DNA of 60,000 nt from Polytrichum commune (GCA_950295325.1 OX485805.1:10666501-10726500); one strand, 5' to 3'; counted from the first letter of the stretch, positions 47,176 through 59,009 are shown. The notes: generated by a model not told the origin, from the letters alone. Numbers and translations are program-made.

Positions 47176-49278
47176 GTGTGAGCCCAAAAGGGTGCCCACA
47201 TTTAGTCTTAGACCCTTGAAACGTTAGTTGATGCACTTTGAAGTAGCATGTTACTTCACAAAAATATAAAAAGAGTGAAATGTTAGTCTTAGAAGTACCA
47301 TGTTGTAAGAGGCTAGGATGTGAGTTGTTATTGTGTTTTTACCTTCGGAAGGATTTGAGTGAATGAGGATAGGTAAGGAGAACTTGGATTGAGTAGTTAG
47401 TGAGTAGGCTAGTACAAATGGATGGAGACAACCAAAGTGACTCAAGAGGCAAGTGCATTCGAATTGGGATGAATGGAGGATCACATGGAGCGCACAAGTG
47501 GACCACCTCATCATGGCCACTTAATGGGGAAGGCCCAAGGAAGAATGCAAGGTGGAGGATAAGCAAATTCTCAAAGCACCAATCAAATCACGAGTTAAGC
47601 ATCGTGGTTTGAATTAAGTGGTGAGCGACGATTTGGGAAAGTAAGGGGAGAAAGTTATGGCGGCGGAAAGCGAAGGAGGCTAAGTTTGGGTTGAAGCATC
47701 CCAAGTTTGGTAAAGTGTGGTAGGTAGAAAGCCAAGGCTAGTTAAATGTTCGAATTAGGATCCTTGTTGATCATTTGAGGGAGGAAGGCTTAGAAGATAG
47801 GATTGGCGCCTACTAAGTAGGAGGAAATCTCAAGGGCTTATCGTGAGCCTTGAGGGTGCTCACCCCCTCAAGCTTACTATATAATCCCTCATTATTCCCT
47901 CACTCATCCTCTCTTTCCTTTGTGCTCCAAGGCACCCCACGAGTTATAAGTGTGGGTGTGGGAAGCCATATTGGAGCACATGTGTGTGCTTAGTTTTTAG
48001 TTTGAGAGCCAAGGCTTGTTAGCCTTGAAGAGGGCTTGACCTCTTGGTAGAATTAGTGTTGACGTGAAGGATTTTAAAGTTAATTCATGATTCCAATTTG
48101 TGGTACTTAAAGTTCATGTTTTGAATACACGTGGTTGCAAGTTCCATGTTTAAGAGTTGAGCACTTGATGTTGTGATGAGTGCAAAAATATACTTGTGTG
48201 GATTAGTTAGTCTTAGTGAAGTTAGGAAATTCTCTCTCCCCCTCTCCTCTCTAGGATTTTAGGATTTTAAGATTAGAGAAGAATTGCGTGATTAGAAAGG
48301 GGTTGTTAGTAGAATTAGGGAAATTAGGTAGGAAGATTAGTTAAGGGCTTGAATAATTAGTGAGGTAGTTGGGGATTACAACTACAAAGTTGTGGGTTCA
48401 TGAAGGAGCTGGGTTTATGAAGGAGCTGGGTTTGTTTAGTTAGAAAGTAAAGAGCTGGGTTTATGAAGGACCTGGGTTTGTTTAGTTAGAAGCTAAGGAG
48501 CTGGGTTCATGAAGGAGCTAGGTTTATGAAGGAGCTAGGTTTATGTAATTAGAAAGTAAAGAGATGGGTTCATGAAGGAGCTTAGTAGATAGCCTACCTA
48601 ATTAGCTCATAGACAAGTAGTTAGTTACATTATGTTAGTTAGTGTTATGTGTGGCTTTCACAAGTAAATGTATTTGAGATTGACTATAGAGAATAGTGTT
48701 TTTTTTAACACTTGCATCCTCTCTTTAAAAATAAACCACGTGCACAACTTAATGGAGAATGTGGAGCACTCTCGCGATGGCAAGACAAAGGAAGCAAAGA
48801 CCAAAGGTGCGAGGGAGAGATTGACATAAGTCACATAAGTATTTCTTAATACTTAAAGGCTTATGTACGGTATGGAGACACCAAGTGAGACCTCTTATAG
48901 TAGCGATACGGAATACACAAGTGATAGTTCAAGTGGTAGTATAGAGTCAACGGCACGGACTCCATTTAGGAGAGGGATATCCTTAAGGGCTTGTGTAGCT
49001 AAAGCGGCCGGATGGACGTTAGAAGCAAACAAAGACAAAATAGCACCCGAGCATAAGGAGGTTAAAATAACATAGTTAACTTGTGCATTCTCCACATACG
49101 TATTGAAATCGTACATTGAGTTGTTAAAAGTGAAATTCCAGTTAAATCCAAGACCACTTGAAGGGTGAACCTTGCACTATGGACTCATCCAAGTCCAAAT
49201 CCAATACCGCGGAGGAATGTGAGTCCAAACCCACTACTCGGACTACGGACGCTTAAGGGTGGGGGGTTTGGCCTCACA
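47176..49278 (+). repeat. 5' LTR of the gypsy element
   Basis: It begins TGTGAGCCCAAAAGGG and ends GTTTGGCCTCACA. A TATATAA box at 47878-47884 follows a CT-containing promoter stretch. From about 48400 to 48590 there are tandem GGAGCTGGGTTTATGAA-type repeats. A 70-codon frame at 48863-49075 (Ser/Thr-rich start, basic middle) is kept in both LTRs; I cannot say whether it is translated. Confidence 0.95.
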
Positions 49279-49282
49279 TAAT

Positions 49283-49300
49283 TGGTGCGTCCGCCGGGAG
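49283..49300 (+). promoter_or_regulatory. primer-binding site
   Basis: TGGTGCGTCCGCCGGGAG, four bases after the 5' LTR. The TGG start and the pattern fit the 3' end of a plant tRNA (closest by memory to the Asp type, with mismatches). Confidence 0.6.
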
Positions 49301-50187
49301 CGAAGCGGAAGGTAGTTACAAGACTTGGAGGCGACTAGGAGACTTGGAGGCAACTAGGAAAAATTGGAGACACAAACTTGAGAGAAGGGAAGGAGCACCC
49401 GAAACTCGGTAAGTATTCTCTCTTTGGGTTACATTTGAATTCATTGTATTTCAACTATTCCTTGGAATGAATTGCATTGTCAATTACGCAAATTCATTTT
49501 TGAGGAAGGAGCGCGGCGAAGGTACGTCCTCAACCTTTTTGGGGATTTGCTAAGAACTTTAAAGGAACCTATAACCGAGTAGCTCATTAAAACATTAGAG
49601 GGTAAATTCACCTTAGGACATTGAACTTTGACACTCACCTCGGGGTGAGTCTCAAAGTTTTGGGAGTTGTCATTTCATGCTCTAGATTAAATTAATATTT
49701 CACAAAGTTTATGGTGTTGTTACATTGAGTCACGATTGAGGGGAGTGCTAACTCACAGGGGGGTGCGATTGCTCAAGGTATGTTTATTTCTTCAAAGTGA
49801 ACTCATTAACTAATTAAGGAATGCCTTTTGTACTCGTGATTGTTGTTATCCGTTGTAGAGGGTAATTCCCGAATTGTGGATGGTGTGAGAAGTTGAAGGG
49901 TGAAGCCTCGACTTTTAACATAATCTACTCGGAAGGTCACCCCCTCACAATCGGTATTGTGGTGAGTGTTAATTTGCGGGAAGGTGCGGAGGTGATGCTC
50001 CGACTTAACCAAAAAATTAACATGAACATGCCTATCCCCTATTGGGATTCTTTCACCTAAGTGGGCTTGCAGGTTCTTTTCCTCACCTCCTAAAAAAATT
50101 ATAACCACACCAAGACAAGTGAAAATATTAAGAGGGGAATTGCTAGGATTATGTGTGGTCAAGTGAGGGTCGATCGATTCTTATGGA
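49301..50187 (+). other. untranslated leader of the gypsy element
   Basis: Non-coding sequence between the primer-binding site and the gag-pol ATG. Packaging signals probably lie here, but none is recognisable by eye. Confidence 0.5.
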
Positions 50188-53100
50188 ATGCAAGGTAGGA
50201 CTCGCTCACAAAAACCAAGTTTAATAGTAGGACTAGAGAAATCTACTCGAAAGAGGCGGTCCTCTAAAATCAGTGATAGATTAGAACAAGATAATGTTAG
50301 AATAGAGAGTTGTTTGAACGTCGAACCTAGGACTAGGTCAATTCTAGACACCTTAGAACTTGGAGCTCAACTTGAAGAGGAGATCACTCCCTCCAAATTG
50401 AGTGGTGAAACTTCTTCGGAAAATTACACACTTAGAGAAGAATTCCCGGTAGAAGTTGATAGGGGATTGTTGAATAGTTCACCGGTCACCATGGCCGAGG
50501 AACGGGGGATGGATCCACCACCCATACCCCCAATTCCGCCCATACCTCCTATACCTCCAATAGACCCATTGGTTAGGCCAAGAGGCCTACCAATTGTGGT
50601 TCCACAAAATTTAGCGGCGATGGATATGCCATCTCATCTCCCTAAATTTTATGGGACCAAGGATGAGGACCCCTCTCGGCACATGGAACGGTATATCGAA
50701 CGGTTGGCTAGCTTCCTCATAACCGACCCGGGTTATTGGTTAGTGTGGTTTCCTACCACTCTAGAGGGGGAAGCCTATGAATGGTATCGGGATCATGCCG
50801 AGGGACATTTTAGGGGATGGGAACAATTACAAAGGGAGTTTCTTAACGAATTTAGGCCGGAAGTGGGTCAAAGTACCGCATTAAGGGCATTGTCGTCATT
50901 GAAGCAAGGAAGGGAGGAAGAAATTTCGGCTTACATTAGGAGGTTTGATTTAGTGTGCACTAGATTTGTGGGTACCATGCTCAACGACGACACGCTAAAG
51001 CAATTTTTCATTCAAGGGTTTTTTAAGTCCGGAACTATTAGGGGTGTTCTAGAAAGGAATCCCTTGACCTTGGCGGATGCCAAGCGTGCGGCTAGAGATA
51101 TTGAAAACTTGGATAAAGATCACGAAAGGCTATGGAGAAGGGAGGATGAATTGATCCCACAATTCATCCCCATACGCCCTAGGGTGGTAGCGGTAGAACC
51201 CGCTAAGTATGAGAACCAAATTCCATATGCCATTGTGGACACCGGTCCCCGACCTTTAGCGGTTAGGGAACCGGCACCTCTTTTGGCACTACCGGCCCCT
51301 AGAACGGATCCACACTTGGAGGAGGTTGAGAGAAGACTAGGTGCTAGCCAACTAGGATTCCAAGAGGCTATGATAAAACAAATGCAAAGCCTCACGGATC
51401 AAATGTCATTAATGATCCGGAGTCAACAACCGGGGCCTCCACCCCCGGTTGAGTCGGGTAGGCATTCTTCCGGATTATGGTGTGTCCAATGTGGCCAACC
51501 GGGCCACACGCGTCAATTTTGTAGAAGTGGACAAAACCGTGACCAAAGAGGAAACGGTAACCCACCTCAACAAAATCAACGAGGTCAAGCGCCACCTCAC
51601 TATGGAAATGGAAGCAATAGAGGACCACAACCTAGAGGGCAAGGTGGCCAAAATTTAGAGAAGAAGGAATTTCATCCCTTTTGTGGAAGGTGGCACGCTC
51701 AAGGACAATGTTGGTCCGAAGGTCAAGAGTTTAATTGTAGCAATTGTGGAGGAAGTCATCCCTCGGATACGTGTCGCCAACCGGACAAAATAATTAATGT
51801 CCCTTACCCGGTGGCTAATCCACAACAACAAGCAAGGGATAATATGCGAGGTGCTAGGCCACAAGGAGTACCGGCCAATGAACTTAGGCCACCTAACTTA
51901 TACTATGACCATAGTAATGCTAGGCAAACTTTTCATCCACCGGCGGGCTTGCAAACTACAACCGGTTACATTCCAATACAAAATAGACAAGGAGTTCCAC
52001 CTAATGGTAGTAACGGGAGACAAGCGCCTCCAACGGATCCGGGACCATCTAACTCCCAAGATGTTAGGTTCATGGATGGAGTGTTGGAGGCCACATGTGA
52101 TGACATGCTTCCTCTCCCAACGAGAATTGGAGAGGAGCAAAGTCAATGGCCTCCTCACACCAATGCTATTACATATGAGTTAGTGAAGGGTAAGGGTGTG
52201 GTTGAAGAAGCACCTGCACTAGCGGTAACTACTAGGGCTAGGAGAGGGGATGCCCCGTTGGAGGTAGGAATAGGAGAGCAAGGAAATTACTCTTCGGATG
52301 AAGAGATTAATCTCTCCGAGTTGGATAGGGTAGCTAGAAGAGCTACTAAGGATGTGGAGAGGGAAAATATAATTTTACAAGATAGGGAGAGGACTAATGC
52401 GGTACATGACTTGGATAATAGCGATGTGGGTGAATGGGAAGGACCGGGGGTTCCCGTAGACGAATTCGACGTAGTGGGTAATTCTAAGGTGGAAAGATCT
52501 ACCGGGTACGACTTGTGGGCGGACCTTAGTACACTCAAGGCGGATATTACTTTCGGCCAACTATTGGAAATTTCACCCACGGCAAGGAAAACATTAAAGG
52601 AGGGAATGCCGGTACACAAGAGGATGAGGAAGGTGAAAGCTAAAATAGCCGCTAGGATCCAATCACAAGGTGGAAGAGACGTGAAAGCTATAGAAATAGA
52701 AGTTGTTATAGTAGATAAGGTGGTTCCTAATGTGCTAGTCGACGGAGGGAGTAGTCTAAATATACTACCGGAGGATACTATGAAAAAATTGGGACTTGGA
52801 CTCACGGGGCCTTCACCTTTGGTCATAAATATGGCAAATCAAAGTTCGACTACGCCTTTGGGGATGATCAAGGATTGTAGAATGACTACGGGAGGTGAGG
52901 AGTACTTGGTCACCTTCCATGTCATTAAAATGCACTCCAACAAGGACACCTTCCCCATTTTGCTAGGTAGGCCTTGGTTGCGGATGGCGAATGCTATGGT
53001 CAATTGGGGTGGACCTAAACCATCCATCACTTATGGTCCGGAGGGTAATAGGGTCATAGTGTCCATTGGTTCATTAGAAGGATGGATGGAGAAGGAGATG

Positions 53101-56100
53101 TATTTGCCATTGGAGAAGGAAATTGATGACTTAAACGAGAATGAGATTGGCAAGGCATTGGTGGGAGTCGTCCATCCCGAAGGTCAAAGGGTTGTTATAG
53201 ATTCGGGCTCGGGAAGTCTAGGTCCTAATTTTTACAATTATGGGGATAATGGGGATTATGCCCAATGGCTAAGGGAGTACCCCGAGTCCGAGGTTGATGT
53301 AATGGTTACATTTCACCAAGTAGGCTTAGGGAGTGAATTTCCTAGTGTTAGTTTAGGAGAGGGCTCATTGTTGGAGCCATGTGAGGTGCTCACCGAGGAA
53401 GAGTGGGTTAGCGGTGGGTTAACACCTTGGGTAGATGACGTGGAAGAGGGTGAGGTTAGTTTAATTCATGTAGATGGGACTCAAGAGGAGGATGTGATTA
53501 TTGAGTCATCGAAATTGGAGGAGCCTTTACATTTCAAGACCACGTCTACGGGGATAGTTGTAGGTCAAGATGTGAAAGATTATCCCAATGTGCCTTCCGA
53601 TTGGTATCGGAACAAAGAGGAACAAGCACATGTGTCGGAAGCGGATTGGCGGTACGTGGATGTGAAATTAAAGAATGGAAAAACCCGACAAATGAAGATG
53701 GGCTCCAAATTGGGGGAGAAAGAGGTTAGGGAGTATAGCAATTTGGTGGATGAGTTTAGTGATACTTTTGCATGGTCCTACGATGAGCTTAAGGGAATTC
53801 CTAGGGAAATGGTAGAGCACCGGATTCCTTTAATTCCGGGGGCGAGGCCAATTAGACAAAAGGAGAGGAGGATGAATCCTCAATTGCAATTGTTGGTGAA
53901 AGCGGAATTGGAAAGGTTATTGAAGGCCGGGTTTATCAAGCCGGTGGAAATCACGGATTGGGTTTCTCCTATGGTCTTAGTAAAGAAAAAAAATGGGAAA
54001 TTAAGGGTTTGTGTCGACTATAGGAAATTGAATTCGTGCACACAAAAGGATCACTTCCCCTTACCTTTTATCACCTTGTTGCTTGAGGAGGTTGGAGGTC
54101 ATTCGCGATATACCTTTATGGATGGGTATGCGGGTTATAATCAAATTTCCATAGCCCTCCAAGATATCCATAAAACGGCTTTTACTACACCTTGGGGTAC
54201 TTTTGTGTGGGTAGTGATGCCATTTGGGTTATGTAATGCCCCGGCTACTTTCCAACGATTAGTAATGTATATCTTCACCGACTTGTTGTTCAAATCCATG
54301 ACCGTCTTTGTGGACGATTTTAGCACACAAAGTAATGTGGATGATCACCTACATTGTGTTAGGGAGGCATTGGTTAGGTGTAGGAAGATGAGGTTAGCAT
54401 TGAACCCGGATAAGACATTTTTGGGAGTGAATAAGGGAGTGTTGTTGGGTTATGTTGTTAGTGAGAAAGGTAGAGAACCCGATCCGGATAAGATTGCGGC
54501 CATAAGCGACTTGGCAACTCCAACCAATTCCAAGGGGATCTCTAAGTTGTTAGGACATGTGGGATGGTACCGGGAACTTATTCCTAATTTTTCAAAGATA
54601 GCGGTGCCCATTACCCATTTGCTCAAAAAGGATGTCAAATTCGAGTGGACGGATGCTTGTCAAAAAGCCTTTGAGGAATTGCGGGATAGGTTGAGCACCT
54701 ATCCGGTGTTGATACCACCCAATTGGGGTAAACCTTTTCACGTCTATTGTGATGCTAGTAATGTGGCAATAGGGAGTGCGCTTTGTCAAGCAACGGGAGA
54801 AAAAGAGAAGGATCAACCTATAGCTTATGCGAGTAAGCAATTGACCCCCGCCGAAAGAAACTACTCTACAGCGGAGAGGGAGTGCCTAGCCATGGTGTTT
54901 TCCGTTAAAAAGTTTAGGCATTACCTCATGTGCAACCCGGTTGTATTTTTTGTTGACCACATGGCTATCAAGTATCTAATTAACAAGGCGGAGTTAAGTG
55001 GTAGGTTAGCTAGGTGGGTTTTGTTATTAGAAGAATTCGACTACACGGTGGAATATAAACCGGGTCGTATGCATTTACAAGCGGACCACTTGTCTAGGTT
55101 GTCGGAGGAGATAGGAAAAAATCCGGTAAATGATATGTTAGTAGATGATAGCCTCTTTGTGGTCACTTCTACACCGGAGTGGTACGCGGGCATAGTGGAA
55201 TTTCTAACAACCCACAAGTTGCCCAAAGAGTGGACAAAAGAAGAGAGAAGGAAGGTGAGGGTAAATAGTAGGCAATTTGTTGTAGTGGGCCATAGGTTGT
55301 TTAGAAGGGGGTCCGATGGTATTTTACGACGATGCGTGTCAAAAACGGAGGTTGAAGCGATTTTAATCGCTTGCCACGATAGCGCTTGCGGCGGTCACTT
55401 CTCGGGTCAACTCACCGGGCAAAAAATACTTAGAGCGGGCTACTTTTGGCCTACACTATTTAAGGACGCCCATGACTATGTAAGGAAATGCGACGCTTGC
55501 CAACGGTATGCCCGAGACGACCTTAGAATGGAGATGCCTTTACATGTATCATTACCCTTAATTCCTTTCGAAAAATGGGGCATCGACTATGTGGGTGAGG
55601 TCCATCCCCAATCTTCAAAAGGAATGAAATATATTGTGGTGGCAACCGAGTACCTCACCAAGTGGGCGGAAGCCAAAGCGGTGAAGACCGACACGGCGGA
55701 ACACGCGGCAACATTTATGTACGAAAACATAATTTCGCGGTTCGGGGTGCCGAAGATCCTAGTAAGCGATAGGGGTACTCACTTTTTGAATGACTTGATT
55801 CGAGAGATGACAGAGAAATTTAAAATTGATCACCGGAAGACTACTCCCTACCACCCACAAACCAATGGACAAACGGAAAGGGTTAACGGAATTTTGGTGA
55901 GTATACTACGCAAGACGGTTATAGACTCGAAGCGGGATTGGGATACGAAACTAACGGCGGCACTTTGGGCATACCGTACAACCTATAAGGTAACTACGCG
56001 TGCTACACCATTTTCCTTAGTCTATGGTCTTGAAGCGACACTACCAATCGAATATGAAGTCGAGTCACTTAGGGTGGCCGTGAGTACGAGACTTACCGAA

Positions 56101-56427
56101 AGTCAATCCTTACGAAATCGACTAACCGATTTGGAAGCACTTGACGAAGGGAGGAGAATGGCGGCTCAACATATTGAGGCAATCCAAAGAAGGAGAAAGA
56201 TTACTTTCGACAAACGACATAAGAGAAGGGCCCTAACACCGGGAATGATGGTCATGATTCAAGACGCACGAAAGCTTGAATTTCCGGCGAAATTCAATGC
56301 GGTATGGTTAGGACCTTACCTTGTCTATGAGGTCTTTCCTAATAATTCAATTCAATTGGAAACGTTGAATGGTGAGCTCTTTCCTACCCGTACATCGGGA
56401 AGTAGATGTAAGGAGTACCGAGCTTGA
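50188..56427 (+). CDS. gag-pol polyprotein, Ty3/gypsy (non-chromovirus type)
   Basis: A single 2079-codon frame. In order: a basic/acidic N-terminus with a Pro-Ile repeat (about 108-125); a gag domain (about 140-320, with EWYRDHAEGHFRGW and LREFLNEF-type motifs); a CCHC zinc knuckle CVQCGQPGHTRQFC (about 430); a protease with DGGSS in place of DTGSS (about 850); a reverse transcriptase with FVDDF at the catalytic site (about 1372); RNase H starting YCDAS (about 1518); an integrase HHCC finger (about 1727-1775, CDACQ); an integrase core with IDYVG, SDRGTHF and the TER(V)N glutamate (about 1797-1897). The end has no chromodomain, which points to the Tat/Athila side of Ty3/gypsy. No stop or frameshift is seen, so the copy may be active. 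Confidence 0.95.
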   Translation: MQGRTRSQKPSLIVGLEKSTRKRRSSKISDRLEQDNVRIESCLNVEPRTRSILDTLELGAQLEEEITPSKLSGETSSENYTLREEFPVEVDRGLLNSSPVTMAEERGMDPPPIPPIPPIPPIPPIDPLVRPRGLPIVVPQNLAAMDMPSHLPKFYGTKDEDPSRHMERYIERLASFLITDPGYWLVWFPTTLEGEAYEWYRDHAEGHFRGWEQLQREFLNEFRPEVGQSTALRALSSLKQGREEEISAYIRRFDLVCTRFVGTMLNDDTLKQFFIQGFFKSGTIRGVLERNPLTLADAKRAARDIENLDKDHERLWRREDELIPQFIPIRPRVVAVEPAKYENQIPYAIVDTGPRPLAVREPAPLLALPAPRTDPHLEEVERRLGASQLGFQEAMIKQMQSLTDQMSLMIRSQQPGPPPPVESGRHSSGLWCVQCGQPGHTRQFCRSGQNRDQRGNGNPPQQNQRGQAPPHYGNGSNRGPQPRGQGGQNLEKKEFHPFCGRWHAQGQCWSEGQEFNCSNCGGSHPSDTCRQPDKIINVPYPVANPQQQARDNMRGARPQGVPANELRPPNLYYDHSNARQTFHPPAGLQTTTGYIPIQNRQGVPPNGSNGRQAPPTDPGPSNSQDVRFMDGVLEATCDDMLPLPTRIGEEQSQWPPHTNAITYELVKGKGVVEEAPALAVTTRARRGDAPLEVGIGEQGNYSSDEEINLSELDRVARRATKDVERENIILQDRERTNAVHDLDNSDVGEWEGPGVPVDEFDVVGNSKVERSTGYDLWADLSTLKADITFGQLLEISPTARKTLKEGMPVHKRMRKVKAKIAARIQSQGGRDVKAIEIEVVIVDKVVPNVLVDGGSSLNILPEDTMKKLGLGLTGPSPLVINMANQSSTTPLGMIKDCRMTTGGEEYLVTFHVIKMHSNKDTFPILLGRPWLRMANAMVNWGGPKPSITYGPEGNRVIVSIGSLEGWMEKEMYLPLEKEIDDLNENEIGKALVGVVHPEGQRVVIDSGSGSLGPNFYNYGDNGDYAQWLREYPESEVDVMVTFHQVGLGSEFPSVSLGEGSLLEPCEVLTEEEWVSGGLTPWVDDVEEGEVSLIHVDGTQEEDVIIESSKLEEPLHFKTTSTGIVVGQDVKDYPNVPSDWYRNKEEQAHVSEADWRYVDVKLKNGKTRQMKMGSKLGEKEVREYSNLVDEFSDTFAWSYDELKGIPREMVEHRIPLIPGARPIRQKERRMNPQLQLLVKAELERLLKAGFIKPVEITDWVSPMVLVKKKNGKLRVCVDYRKLNSCTQKDHFPLPFITLLLEEVGGHSRYTFMDGYAGYNQISIALQDIHKTAFTTPWGTFVWVVMPFGLCNAPATFQRLVMYIFTDLLFKSMTVFVDDFSTQSNVDDHLHCVREALVRCRKMRLALNPDKTFLGVNKGVLLGYVVSEKGREPDPDKIAAISDLATPTNSKGISKLLGHVGWYRELIPNFSKIAVPITHLLKKDVKFEWTDACQKAFEELRDRLSTYPVLIPPNWGKPFHVYCDASNVAIGSALCQATGEKEKDQPIAYASKQLTPAERNYSTAERECLAMVFSVKKFRHYLMCNPVVFFVDHMAIKYLINKAELSGRLARWVLLLEEFDYTVEYKPGRMHLQADHLSRLSEEIGKNPVNDMLVDDSLFVVTSTPEWYAGIVEFLTTHKLPKEWTKEERRKVRVNSRQFVVVGHRLFRRGSDGILRRCVSKTEVEAILIACHDSACGGHFSGQLTGQKILRAGYFWPTLFKDAHDYVRKCDACQRYARDDLRMEMPLHVSLPLIPFEKWGIDYVGEVHPQSSKGMKYIVVATEYLTKWAEAKAVKTDTAEHAATFMYENIISRFGVPKILVSDRGTHFLNDLIREMTEKFKIDHRKTTPYHPQTNGQTERVNGILVSILRKTVIDSKRDWDTKLTAALWAYRTTYKVTTRATPFSLVYGLEATLPIEYEVESLRVAVSTRLTESQSLRNRLTDLEALDEGRRMAAQHIEAIQRRRKITFDKRHKRRALTPGMMVMIQDARKLEFPAKFNAVWLGPYLVYEVFPNNSIQLETLNGELFPTRTSGSRCKEYRA

Positions 56428-56488
56428 CTAGGCAACTTACCCTTGGAGCAAGAGATGTTTGGATTCATCCCCCGATGGTCGCCAATTA

Positions 56489-58590
56489 TGTGAGCCCAAA
56501 AGGGTGCCCACATTTAGTCTTAGACCCTTGAAACGTTAGTTGATGCACTTTGAAGTAGCATGTTACTTCACAAAAATATAAAAAGAGTGAAATGTTAGTC
56601 TTAGAAGTACCATGTTGTAAGAGGCTAGGATGTGAGTTGTTATTGTGTTTTTACCTTCGGAAGGATTTGAGTGAATGAGGATAGGTAAGGAGAACTTGGA
56701 TTGAGTAGTTAGTGAGTAGGCTAGTACAAATGGATGGAGACAACCAAAGTGACTCAAGAGGCAAGTGCATTCGAATTGGGATGAATGGAGGATCACATGG
56801 AGCGCACAAGTGGACCACCTCATCATGGCCACTTAATGGGGAAGGCCCAAGGAAGAATGCAAGGTGGAGGATAAGCAAATTCTCAAAGCACCAATCAAAT
56901 CACGAGTTAAGCATCGTGGTTTGAATTAAGTGGTGAGCGACGATTTGGGAAAGTAAGGGGAGAAAGTTATGGCGGCGGAAAGCGAAGGAGGCTAAGTTTG
57001 GGTTGAAGCATCCCAAGTTTGGTAAAGTGTGGTAGGTAGAAAGCCAAGGCTAGTTAAATGTTCGAATTAGGATCCTTGTTGATCATTTGAGGGAGGAAGG
57101 CTTAGAAGATAGGATTGGCGCCTACTAAGTAGGAGGAAATCTCAAGGGCTTATCGTGAGCCTTGAGGGTGCTCACCCCCTCAAGCTTACTATATAATCCC
57201 TCATTATTCCCTCACTCATCCTCTCTTTCCTTTGTGCTCCAAGGCACCCCACGAGTTATAAGTGTGGGTGTGGGAAGCCATATTGGAGCACATGTGTGTG
57301 CTTAGTTTTTAGTTTGAGAGCCAAGGCTTGTTAGCCTTGAAGAGGGCTTGACCTCTTGGTAGAATTAGTGTTGACGTGAAGGATTTTAAAGTTAATTCAT
57401 GATTCCAATTTGTGGTACTTAAAGTTCATGTTTTGAATACACGTGGTTGCAAGTTCCATGTTTAAGAGTTGAGCACTTGATGTTGTGATGAGTGCAAAAA
57501 TATACTTGTGTGGATTAGTTAGTCTTAGTGAAGTTAGGAAATTCTCTCTCCCCCTCTCCTCTCTAGGATTTTAGGATTTTAAGATTAGAGAAGAATTGCG
57601 TGATTAGAAAGGGGTTGTTAGTAGAATTAGGGAAATTAGGTAGGAAGATTAGTTAAGGGCTTGAATAATTAGTGAGGTAGTTGGGGATTACAACTACAAA
57701 GTTGTGGGTTCATGAAGGAGCTGGGTTTATGAAGGAGCTGGGTTTGTTTAGTTAGAAAGTAAAGAGCTGGGTTTATGAAGGACCTGGGTTTGTTTAGTTA
57801 GAAGCTAAGGAGCTGGGTTCATGAAGGAGCTAGGTTTATGAAGGAGCTAGGTTTATGTAATTAGAAAGTAAAGAGATGGGTTCATGAAGGAGCTTAGTAG
57901 ATAGCCTACCTAATTAGCTCATAGACAAGTAGTTAGTTACATTATGCTAGTTAGTGTTATGTGTGGCTTTCACAAGTAAATGTATTTGAGATTGACTATA
58001 GAGAATAGTGTTTTTTTTAACACTTGCATCCTCTCTTTAAAAATAAACCACGTGCACAACTTAATGGAGAATGTGGAGCACTCTCGCGATGGCAAGACAA
58101 AGGAAGCAAAGACCAAAGGTGCGAGGGAGAGATTGACATAAGTCACATAAGTATTTCTTAATACTTAAAGGCTTATGTACGGTATGGAGACACCAAGTGA
58201 GACCTCTTATAGTAGCGATACGGAATACACAAGTGATAGTTCAAGTGGTAGTATAGAGTCAACGGCACGGACTCCATTTAGGAGAGGGATATCCTTAAGG
58301 GCTTGTGTAGCTAAAGCAGCCGGATGGACGTTAGAAGCAAACAAAGACAAAATAGCACCCGAGCATAAGGAGGTTAAAATAACATAGTTAACTTGTGCAT
58401 TCTCCACATACGTATTGAAATCGTACATTGAGTTGTTAAAAGTGAAATTCCAGTTAAATCCAAGACCACTTGAAGGGTGAACCTTGCACTATGGACTCAT
58501 CCAAGTCCAAATCCAATACCGCGGAGGAATGTGAGCCCAAACCCACTACTCGGACTACGGACGCTTAAGGGTGGGGGGTTTGGCCTCACA
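56489..58590 (+). repeat. 3' LTR of the gypsy element
   Basis: Nearly identical to 47176-49278, with a TATA box at about 57190 and the same small frame at 58175-58387. The 60 bp before it (56428-56488) contain no clear polypurine tract. Confidence 0.95.
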
Positions 58591-59009
58591 GCATGGGTGG
58601 GTATGGGCATGGGCGCCCAATGTTGGGCTCTGGTGTAGAGCACACCACATCAAATATATAGGGTACATAAAAAGCTTTGAGCTACATATCATCTAGGAAA
58701 ACATGTGCAATAGAGTGGGAGTAGGATTAGTAAACCAGGTGTTGTTAAAACATACATTTGCTTTAAGAATTGAGAGAAATAAGACCTATTCTAGGGTCTA
58801 TGTCATAAATTGCTAAGCTCCATGCTCCCTCACCCTTTTTTAAGTACGAGAGATGCCATGTTCCATAATAAGGGCCTTGCTGCAACACTAGAATTTAGGC
58901 TGTTGTTTAATGAGAATGACTACATGTAGTTTATTTTTGGCCCTTGACCACATTATTATCATGTGTAGGGTAAGTGACAGTTGGAGGTTAGCAATGTTGT
59001 GGGATGTAC

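Larger units (their letters stand above)
47176..58590 (+). mobile_element. complete Ty3/gypsy LTR retrotransposon, 11.4 kb
   Basis: It has LTRs of about 2.1 kb, both starting TGTGAGCCC and ending CCTCACA, and the 5-bp target duplication GCATG (47171-47175 and 58591-58595). It also has a primer-binding site next to the 5' LTR and one intact gag-pol frame. By eye the LTRs differ at three positions (48635/57947, 49006/58318, 49224/58536) plus about one length change, so the insertion is recent. Confidence 0.97.
46806..58632. mobile_element. small TIR element in the P450 intron, itself hit by the gypsy element
   Basis: Without the gypsy insertion this element is about 0.41 kb. The direct repeat GTGTAGAGCA flanks it (46796-46805 and 58633-58642). 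The ends AAGCCCCACATT and, inward from the right, CAGAGCCCAACATT are imperfect inverted repeats. The inside is mostly CCCATGCCCAC-type repeats. A 8-10-bp duplication with short TIRs fits a hAT or Mutator-type MITE. Confidence 0.6.

Noticed and set aside
46988-47236. Gly/Trp/His-rich repeat protein frame
   Set aside because: Translation of the CCCATGCCCAC minisatellite running into the LTR.
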